Positions 6,883-11,972 of a stretch of DNA of 11,972 nucleotides are shown piece after piece. The stretch spans positions 1 through 11,972 of the forward strand of contig CAMFLJ010000094.1 in NCBI GenBank assembly GCA_945957335.1. Direction: 5' to 3'. Source of the DNA: an uncultured Actinomycetes bacterium. GTDB taxonomy: Bacteria > Actinomycetota > Acidimicrobiia > Acidimicrobiales > Acidimicrobilacustridaceae. The notes below the pieces were generated by a model. The model ran no database searches. It was not told the origin of the DNA and worked only from the letters and a program-made list of their open reading frames with translations. Positions within the stretch are counted from its first letter, which is position 1. Each line of letters starts with the position of its first letter. Position numbers and translations under genes: made by a program.

Positions 6883-7796
6883 GAGAGCTCCAGGTCCTCG
6901 CGGTGAGCTGGTGGTGCCAGAGCACCCGGGCGCCGTGGACCTGGACCCCCAAGATCTACATCGGCGTCTGGATCGTGATGGCCGTGATCCTGGGCAGCTA
7001 CGGCCTCGCCATGCGCAAGCGGGCCAAGTCGGTCGGCCTCGACTCCCGCGACAAGCGGGCCATCACCTGGTTCGTGCTCGGCACGCTGGGCCTGTGGCTC
7101 GCCACCGACTGGCCCCTCGGCCTGCTCGGCTCGGGCTACCTGCTCAGCATCCACACCACCCTCTACCTGATCTACACGATGGTGGCGGCGCCGCTGATGC
7201 TGATCGGCATCCCGCAGTGGATGGCCCGCGCCATGCTCGACCGGCTGCACGGCTGGGGCGTCTACCGCTGGAGCGTGAAGCCGTGGATCGCGGCGATCGT
7301 GCTCAACCTGGCGCTGGTGTTCACCCACCTGCCGTTCATCGTCGACCCGTTCCGCTCGTCGCAGTTCGGCTCGTTCGCCCTCGACGCCATCTGGCTGATC
7401 TCGGGCGTGGTCGGGTGGCTCCCCGTCGTGACCCCGTTCCGCGGCGACCGCATCAAGGCGCCGATCTGGAAGTGCGTCTACCTGTTCATCGCCTTCGGGG
7501 CCTTCCCGATGCTGCCCGGTGCGTTCATCACGTTCTCGCCGCTGCCGCTCTACCGGGTCTACGAGCTGGCGCCACGCTTCGGCGACTGGTCGCCGGAGGA
7601 CGACCAGCAGCTGGCCGGCGCCCTCATGAAGGTCGGCAACATCCCGATCCTCTGGTCGGTCATCGCCGCCGTGTTCGTGAAGACCTCGCTCGCCCAGAAC
7701 AAGGACGACCTGCGGATCGGCTACGTCGACGACGAGGGCAACCCGTTGCCGCCGGCCGACGCCACGCCGCCGACCCCCTCCACGCCCGTCGCCTGA
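6879..7796 (+). CDS. CtaG-type cytochrome c oxidase assembly protein
   Basis: A 305-residue polytopic membrane protein of the caa3_CtaG family, which helps assemble heme-copper oxidase, probably at CuB. About seven membrane helices can be seen, near 26-45, 62-83, 91-112, 135-155, 166-186, 198-219 and 250-270, with a hydrophilic Pro-rich tail. Family marks are IHTT...MVAAPLMLIGIP (91-112, His92) and FTHLPFIVD (148-156, His150). Where many relatives have His four residues after the first (HMxQH), this one has Tyr96. The GTG start at 6879 overlaps the TGA of the copper chaperone gene (GTGA), so translation is probably coupled. A GAGG lies about 8 bases upstream. A GTG at 6903 in the same frame is a less likely start. 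The pairing with a SCO1-PCu(A)C protein strongly supports a cuproenzyme assembly role. Confidence 0.88.
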   Translation: MRELQVLAVSWWCQSTRAPWTWTPKIYIGVWIVMAVILGSYGLAMRKRAKSVGLDSRDKRAITWFVLGTLGLWLATDWPLGLLGSGYLLSIHTTLYLIYTMVAAPLMLIGIPQWMARAMLDRLHGWGVYRWSVKPWIAAIVLNLALVFTHLPFIVDPFRSSQFGSFALDAIWLISGVVGWLPVVTPFRGDRIKAPIWKCVYLFIAFGAFPMLPGAFITFSPLPLYRVYELAPRFGDWSPEDDQQLAGALMKVGNIPILWSVIAAVFVKTSLAQNKDDLRIGYVDDEGNPLPPADATPPTPSTPVA

Positions 7797-7805
7797 GCGC
7801 AGCGG

Positions 7806-7811
7806 TACCGT
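7806..7811 (+). promoter_or_regulatory. -10 element of a leaderless transcript
   Basis: TACCGT sits in the 22-base gap after the ctaG-like stop and ends 7 bases before the ATG at 7819. No Shine-Dalgarno precedes that ATG. The nitrilase gene thus appears to have its own start site at the start codon rather than only reading through from the copper operon. Confidence 0.6.
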
Positions 7812-7818
7812 CGCGCCG

Positions 7819-8661
7819 ATGAGGGCCGCGGCGGTGCAGATGTGGTGCGGGCCCGAGCGCGACGAGAACCTGGCGCGCGCCGCCGGCCTGGTCGGGCGGG
7901 CGGCCGCCGACGGCGCCGAGCTGATCGTGCTCCCCGAGCTGTTCGCGGTGCTCGGCCGCGACGACGCCATGCGGGCCGCGGCCGAACCGCTGCACGGGCC
8001 GACGCTCGAGTGGGCCTCGGTGCAGGCCGTGCGGCACGGCGTCGACCTGGTGGCCGGGAGCTTCGTCGAGGCCGACGGCGACCGGCTCTTCAACACGTCG
8101 TGCCTGGTGGGCCGCGACGGCTCGCTGCTGGCCTCCTACCGCAAGGTCCACCTCTTCGACGTGGGCGTGCCGGGGGCCGCCACCCGCGAGTCGACGACCT
8201 TCTCGCCGGGCCCGGGCCCGGTGGTGGCCACAGCCGGTCCGCCCGACGGGCCGACCGCAGTGGGCCTCACCGTCTGCTACGACCTGCGCTTCCCCGAGCT
8301 CTTCCGCATCGAGGCGCTCATGGGCGCCCGGGTGGTGACGGTGCCGGCCGCCTTCACCCGTGCCACCGGCGAGCCCCACTGGGAGCTGCTGCTGCGGGCC
8401 CGGGCGGTCGAGGACCAGGTCTTCGTCGTGGCCGGCGCGCAGTGGGGCACCTCACCCGACGGCACCGCCCGCCACGGCCACGCCGCGGTGGTCGACCCGT
8501 GGGGGCGCGTGCTGGCCGACGCCGGTCCCGAGGGCGACGGGGTGGCGGTGGCCGAGCTCGACCTGGCCGAGCTGGAGCGGGTGCGCGACCGGTTGCCGAG
8601 CCTGACCAACCGCCGGCCCGAGGCCTATCCCTGGCCGGCCACCGGCGGGTCGGAGTCGTAG
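7819..8661 (+). CDS. Nitrilase-superfamily carbon-nitrogen hydrolase
   Basis: A 280-residue cytosolic amidase of the nitrilase superfamily, typical length. The catalytic Glu-Lys-Cys set is visible: Glu40 in LPELF, Lys109 in YRKVHLFD (107-114) and Cys153 in VCYDLRFPELFR (152-163). FTRATGEPHWELLLRARAVE (179-198) is the Nit1/Nit2 type of late motif. The RKVHLFD and CYDLRFPE wording is most like the Nit/omega-amidase branch, which hydrolyses deaminated glutathione or alpha-keto-omega-amides, so a metabolite-repair amidase is the best guess. ATG 7819 has no Shine-Dalgarno but lies 7 bases after a TACCGT box, pointing to a leaderless mRNA. The last 37 bases overlap tail to tail with the hydrolase gene on the other strand. 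Confidence 0.92.
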   Translation: MRAAAVQMWCGPERDENLARAAGLVGRAAADGAELIVLPELFAVLGRDDAMRAAAEPLHGPTLEWASVQAVRHGVDLVAGSFVEADGDRLFNTSCLVGRDGSLLASYRKVHLFDVGVPGAATRESTTFSPGPGPVVATAGPPDGPTAVGLTVCYDLRFPELFRIEALMGARVVTVPAAFTRATGEPHWELLLRARAVEDQVFVVAGAQWGTSPDGTARHGHAAVVDPWGRVLADAGPEGDGVAVAELDLAELERVRDRLPSLTNRRPEAYPWPATGGSES

Positions 8662-9857
8662 CTGAGCAGCGCCCCCGGGAACTGGCCCTCGACGTACGAG
8701 GGCGCCAGCGAGGCCTCGGTGGGATCGATGCCGAACACCCATCGCAGCTGGGCGACGACGAGGTGGTTGGTGACGTCGTAGCCGGTCTGTGGGTCGAGGT
8801 AGCCGTCGGTGCAGCCGTCCTCGCCCAGCCGGAGCAGCGGGGCGATGGCCGGGAGCTGGGCGGCGAACTGGGTGAGCCCGCCCTGGGCCCGGATCGGCGC
8901 GCACAGGTCGGTGAAGGCGTTGTGGCCTGCGCCCGCCAGCACGGCGAAGCGCTTGGGCGGCTTCAGCCACTGGTACTCGGCCTTCACCGACGCCAGCGGG
9001 ATCACGCCGTCGCGCTCACCGGTGATGAGCATCGAGGGCTTGTCGGGCGGCGCCTTGGCCGCGTAGCCCGCGTCGATGGCGGCCTGGTCGATGCCGCCCG
9101 ACGAGGCGAGGTCGAGGGGCGAGGCCGGGGCCAGGCCGATGAAGGTGGCGATGTCGTCGTCGTAGACGAGCTGGGCCGCGGCCCCGCCACCGGCCGAGTG
9201 GCCCTCGGCGGCCACCTTGGTGGTGTCGACGGCACCGGCGAAGCGGCCGCCCGCCGCGTTCTGGGTGCGGAGGAGGTCGAGGGTGTCGCGCAGGTCCTGC
9301 ACGTCCTCGTCGCCCTGGGCCACCTGCCCGGTCGCGACGGCGGCGAGGTCGCGGCTGGTGTGGTCGGGCGCGGCCACCACGAAGCCCCAGGAGGCCAGGT
9401 GCGACATGTGGCCGGCGGAGTACTGCGGGTAGCTGCCGAACCCGTGGCTGTAGAGCACGACCGGGAAGGGCCCGTCGGCGATCGGCGCATCGGTGGTGGC
9501 GTCGAGGGGCAGCTGCTGGATGAGCTTGGCCGGCACGATCGCCCGGAACGCCTCGGGGAACGCCACGGCCGAGCTGTAGCCAGTGGCCGGGGTGCCCTCG
9601 GAGAGCCGGGCCGGGTCAGCCGGGTAGTAGAGGTACACCGTCTTGGCGCCGATGGTGAGCGTGACCGTGCCCACCGGGTAGGGGCCGGGCGCGGCGTAGT
9701 CGGTGGGGCCGCTGGCGACGGTGGTGTCGCTCGACGAGCCGCTCGATCCGCCGCTGCTGCACGCGGCGACGATCAGGGACAGGCACGCGACGAGGGCGAC
9801 GACGACGGCCGTCCCCCCGCCCGGGCGCCCACGGAGGGACCTCGGAACCAACGGCAT
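8625..9857 (-). CDS. Secreted lipoprotein with an alpha/beta-hydrolase domain
   Basis: A 410-residue exported esterase-like protein. Residues 1-33 are a lipoprotein signal: arginines at 6, 9 and 11, a hydrophobic core (16-32) and the lipobox VAAC with Cys33 as the lipidated residue, then a Ser/Gly-rich linker. The alpha/beta-hydrolase fold follows, with YSHGFGSYP (136-144, oxyanion strand), nucleophile Ser221 in EGHSAGGGAAA (218-228), Asp283 (GERDGVIP) and His312 (AGAGHNAF) as the likely triad. It resembles chlorophyllase/polyester-hydrolase-like enzymes, probably acting on ester substrates at the cell surface; the substrate is unknown. The ATG at 9857 lies 8 bases after a TACCGT box (9866-9871) and has no good Shine-Dalgarno, again a leaderless look. 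Its 3' end overlaps the nitrilase gene by 37 bases. Confidence 0.92.
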   Translation of the reverse strand: MPLVPRSLRGRPGGGTAVVVALVACLSLIVAACSSGGSSGSSSDTTVASGPTDYAAPGPYPVGTVTLTIGAKTVYLYYPADPARLSEGTPATGYSSAVAFPEAFRAIVPAKLIQQLPLDATTDAPIADGPFPVVLYSHGFGSYPQYSAGHMSHLASWGFVVAAPDHTSRDLAAVATGQVAQGDEDVQDLRDTLDLLRTQNAAGGRFAGAVDTTKVAAEGHSAGGGAAAQLVYDDDIATFIGLAPASPLDLASSGGIDQAAIDAGYAAKAPPDKPSMLITGERDGVIPLASVKAEYQWLKPPKRFAVLAGAGHNAFTDLCAPIRAQGGLTQFAAQLPAIAPLLRLGEDGCTDGYLDPQTGYDVTNHLVVAQLRWVFGIDPTEASLAPSYVEGQFPGALLSYDSDPPVAGQG

Positions 9858-9865
9858 GGGCCGAC

Positions 9866-9871
9866 ACGGTA
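9866..9871 (-). promoter_or_regulatory. -10 element just upstream of the lipoprotein gene
   Basis: On the minus strand TACCGT ends 8 bases before the ATG at 9857. That would put the transcription start within a base or so of the start codon. The hexamer is identical to that before the nitrilase gene. It lies in the 88-base gap after the diguanylate cyclase gene, in which nothing else is seen. Confidence 0.5.
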
Positions 9872-9945
9872 CCGACCTCCGACGGTCCCGGCCGGGTCGA
9901 CGCGGCGATCGGGCGATCGGGATGAGAGGGCGGGATCAGCTGCGA

Positions 9946-10917
9946 TCAGCGGCGGCGGCCGTCGCCGGGCTGCGCCCTCGTCGTCTTGCGGAGGTACATC
10001 TGCCGGTCGGCCTCGTCGAGCAGCTCGTCGGGGTCGTCGACGTGGTCGGCCACCGCGATGCCGATCGAGGCGTGAGGGGTCACGGTGCCGTCGCGCAGGT
10101 GGATGGGCGTCTCGATCGACGCCTCGACACGGGCCACCAGTCCCTCGACCTCGTCGAGGTCGGTCAGCTCGCACACGGCCACGAACTCGTCGCCGCCGAG
10201 GCGGGCCACCGTGTCGCCGGCGCGGACGGTGTGGGAGAGGCGGGCCGCGGTCGTGCGCAGCACGTGGTCGCCGGCGGCGTGGCCGTGGCGGTCGTTGATG
10301 GCCTTGAACTCGTCGAGGTCGAGGAAGAGGAGGGCGAGCACCGAGCCCGGCTCGGCGCGCTCGAGGCGGTTACCGGCCTGGCGGATGCGGTCCGAGAGCA
10401 GGGCCCGGTTCGGCAGCTGGGTGAGCTGGTCGTGGGTGGCGTCGTGGGCCAGGCGGCGCTCGGCCTGCACCCGCTCGGACACGTCGTCGACGGTGGCCAC
10501 CCAGCCCGTCGGGTCGTCGTCGGCGCCGAGCACTGCGAAGGTCAGCTCGAGCGACCGCCCCGGTTCGTCCGCGGTGCGGACCACCAACCGCTGGCGCACC
10601 CCGGTGTCGAGCAGCACGGCGATGGCGGCCACCAGCTCGGCACGGTCGTCGGGGTGCACGGTGGCCTCCCAGCCGTGGCCGAGCAGCTCGTCGAGGGGCC
10701 GCCCGAAGAGGGCCACGGCGGCGTCGTTGAGGTACACGGCTGTGCCCATGCCGACCACCGTGATGACGCCGAGCGGCAAGGCGGCGCCGAGCGCCTCGAA
10801 CTCGCCGGCCCAGCGCTCGCGCAGGTCGATCGGCACGTCCGCGCCGGGCTGATCCGCCCCCGACCTGGGGTGCGACTGTCCCGCCGTCCGGGATGTGGCG
10901 CCGCCCACGTTCGACAT
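9946..10917 (-). CDS. PAS-GGDEF diguanylate cyclase
   Basis: A 323-residue signalling enzyme predicted to make c-di-GMP from two GTP. After a flexible start (1-30), residues about 36-150 form a PAS sensor domain (ITVVGMGTAVYLNDAAVALF, then WEATVHPDDR), and 155-315 a GGDEF domain. In the latter, THDQLTQLPNR (161-171), FLDLDEFKAINDRHGHAAGD (198-217, metal and GTP contacts) and the intact active site RLGGDEF (239-245) are seen. RAGD (232-235), five residues before GGDEF, is a complete inhibitory I-site, so product feedback is expected. No membrane helix is visible, so it is probably cytosolic. ATG 10917 follows AGGAGG by 5 bases. The frame stays open to 11037, but without such a site. It is divergent from a metallophosphodiesterase gene across 122 bases. 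Confidence 0.93.
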   Translation of the reverse strand: MSNVGGATSRTAGQSHPRSGADQPGADVPIDLRERWAGEFEALGAALPLGVITVVGMGTAVYLNDAAVALFGRPLDELLGHGWEATVHPDDRAELVAAIAVLLDTGVRQRLVVRTADEPGRSLELTFAVLGADDDPTGWVATVDDVSERVQAERRLAHDATHDQLTQLPNRALLSDRIRQAGNRLERAEPGSVLALLFLDLDEFKAINDRHGHAAGDHVLRTTAARLSHTVRAGDTVARLGGDEFVAVCELTDLDEVEGLVARVEASIETPIHLRDGTVTPHASIGIAVADHVDDPDELLDEADRQMYLRKTTRAQPGDGRRR

Positions 10918-11001
10918 CGGACCCTCCTGGAACTTCCCTCTACCCACCCCCGGCGCCTCACCGCGCGGATCAGGCGCATCCGCGCGCTGCGTGGCGACAC
11001 G

Positions 11002-11007
11002 TAACCT
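11002..11007 (+). promoter_or_regulatory. Putative -10 element of the phosphodiesterase gene
   Basis: TAACCT fits TANNNT and lies 32 bases before the ATG at 11040, in the 122-base divergent gap to the diguanylate cyclase gene. The leader would include the G-rich ribosome binding site. No clear -35 is visible. Confidence 0.4.
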
Positions 11008-11025
11008 CGGGCCGCCACGAACGCC

Positions 11026-11034
11026 GGGGGGGGA
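11026..11034 (+). promoter_or_regulatory. Unusual G-run ribosome binding site
   Basis: Eight consecutive G then A end 5 bases before the ATG at 11040. This is the only Shine-Dalgarno-like sequence there, in place of a normal GGAGG. A homopolymer of this length in this position could change in length by slippage. Confidence 0.45.
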
Positions 11035-11039
11035 CACCG

Positions 11040-11912
11040 ATGCGCATCGCCCAGATCACCGATCTCCACGTCGACACCGACGGCGGCTTCATGCGGAGCT
11101 TCGTCGACGCCAACGCCAAGCTGGCGGCCGCCGTCGAGTTCCTGCAGGAGCGCTCGGACCGCATCGACGCGGTGCTGATCACCGGCGACGTCACCAACGA
11201 CGGCCGCCCCGAGCAGTACCAGCTGCTCCTCGAGCTGCTCGCCCCGCTCACCATCCCCACCTACGTCGTGCCCGGGAACCACGACGACCGCGAGGCCTTC
11301 CGCGCCGCGTTCGCCGACCGGCCCTGGCTGCCCGCCGCCGGGCCGGTCGACTTCGTGGTCGACGACCACCCCGTCCGCCTCGTCGGCATCGACACCACCG
11401 AGCCCGACCGCCACGACGGCGTGTTCCACCCCGAGCAGGCCGAGTGGCTCGACGCCGTGCTGTCGGAGCAGCCCGACCGGGCCACCGTGATCTTCGGCCA
11501 CCACCCCCCGTTCCTCACCGGGCTGTGGATGTTCGACTCGCTGCGCCTCAACGGCTCGGAGCACCTGCGCGACGTCGTCGCCCGCCACCCGCAGGTGCGC
11601 CTGGTGGTGTCGGGCCACGTGCACCGGCCCGTGAGCTCGGCGTGGGGGACGGTGGCCCTCACGACGTCGCCCAGCACCACCCACCAGAGCCGCTGCGACC
11701 TCCACCCCGACGAGGGCGCCGGGGTTACCGACGAGACCCCCATGCTGCAGATCCACCGCGTCGAGGACGACCTGGTGATCACCCACACCATGCCGTTCGA
11801 GGCGCCGACCAAGGACCTCGACTTCGGTTCCGTCATCCAGGACTGGCCTGCGGCACGGGATCGCATCCTCGCCGGCCCGCCGTTCCCGAAGGGCGCCGGC
11901 GGGATGTTCTGA
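11040..11912 (+). CDS. Class III metallophosphodiesterase (CpdA/Rv0805-like)
   Basis: A 290-residue cytosolic calcineurin-type phosphoesterase. All metal-binding blocks of the family are in order: DLH (Asp8, His10), GDV (Asp50), GNHDD (Asn80, His81), GHHPP (His154/155) and SGHVHRP (His193, His195), so a two-metal site is complete. Length and spacing match class III cyclic-nucleotide phosphodiesterases such as CpdA and M. tuberculosis Rv0805, which hydrolyse cAMP and other phosphodiesters. A glycerophosphodiesterase (GpdQ-like) role is also possible. The ATG at 11040 is preceded by an octa-G site rather than a classical Shine-Dalgarno. It is divergent from a diguanylate cyclase gene, suggesting a nucleotide-signalling pair, though this family is not known for c-di-GMP hydrolysis. 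The last 60 bases of the window (11913-11972) hold no feature I can support. Confidence 0.92.
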   Translation: MRIAQITDLHVDTDGGFMRSFVDANAKLAAAVEFLQERSDRIDAVLITGDVTNDGRPEQYQLLLELLAPLTIPTYVVPGNHDDREAFRAAFADRPWLPAAGPVDFVVDDHPVRLVGIDTTEPDRHDGVFHPEQAEWLDAVLSEQPDRATVIFGHHPPFLTGLWMFDSLRLNGSEHLRDVVARHPQVRLVVSGHVHRPVSSAWGTVALTTSPSTTHQSRCDLHPDEGAGVTDETPMLQIHRVEDDLVITHTMPFEAPTKDLDFGSVIQDWPAARDRILAGPPFPKGAGGMF

Positions 11913-11972
11913 CCGTCTCGGGCGCGGCGGGGTAGGGGCACCTCGTCGATCCAGTCGTCCCCCCGGGCGGCG

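Noticed and set aside
7842..10298. An 818-codon plus-strand frame over nitrilase, lipoprotein and cyclase genes
   Set aside because: It overlaps three well-supported genes in wrong frames and shows no domain.
10918..11037. Longer diguanylate cyclase starting at 11037
   Set aside because: The extension is Arg/Pro-rich and crosses the divergent promoter gap. ATG 10917 has AGGAGG at ideal spacing.
11913..11972. A minus-strand gene end or a promoter (TAGGGG) after the phosphodiesterase
   Set aside because: No stop codon or recognisable protein end is seen on the minus strand, and the hexamer does not fit TANNNT. It is too short to decide.

Overview
This is an ordinary-looking chromosomal segment from a very GC-rich bacterium, most likely an actinobacterium. 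The signs are near-exclusive G/C at third codon positions, GTG and TTG starts, TANNNT-type -10 boxes placed directly before start codons, and an alanine dehydrogenase close to the mycobacterial one. An Acidimicrobiia-like origin is my guess from overall character only. Ten complete CDSs and one partial CDS cover almost all of it. There are no tRNA or rRNA genes, CRISPR arrays, insertion sequences or phage genes.

Layout. (1) Positions 1-2542, minus strand: enoyl-CoA hydratase, acyl-CoA dehydrogenase and the N-terminus of a cytochrome P450. They form one transcriptional direction and suggest breakdown of a lipid, sterol or terpenoid-like substrate. A 186-base gap between the first two holds a tandem pair of hairpin-forming repeats. 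(2) 2646-3773, plus strand: alanine dehydrogenase with a TTG start. (3) 3776-3883: two tandem palindromic repeats with a compensatory base-pair change, between converging genes. (4) 3892-5124, minus strand: a class III (omega-type) aminotransferase. (5) 5169-5720, plus strand: a NadD/CoaD-like nucleotidyltransferase that looks leaderless. (6) 5806-7796, plus strand: a fused SCO1-PCu(A)C copper chaperone whose stop overlaps the start of a CtaG-type cytochrome oxidase assembly membrane protein. This is a small module for metallating the CuA/CuB sites of heme-copper oxidase. (7) 7819-8661, plus strand: a nitrilase-family amidase, overlapping tail to tail with (8) 8625-9857, minus strand: a secreted lipoprotein alpha/beta hydrolase. 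(9) 9946-10917, minus strand: a PAS-GGDEF diguanylate cyclase, divergent from (10) 11040-11912, plus strand: a class III metallophosphodiesterase of the CpdA/Rv0805 type.

The most notable points are the single-chain SCO1-PCu(A)C fusion with intact copper ligands coupled to CtaG; the palindromic intergenic repeats; leaderless-type promoters (TACC[C/G]T 7-8 bases before the start codon) on three genes; and an acyl-CoA dehydrogenase lacking the usual catalytic Glu but carrying one at the isovaleryl/long-chain position. I see no clear undescribed defence or mobile system here.
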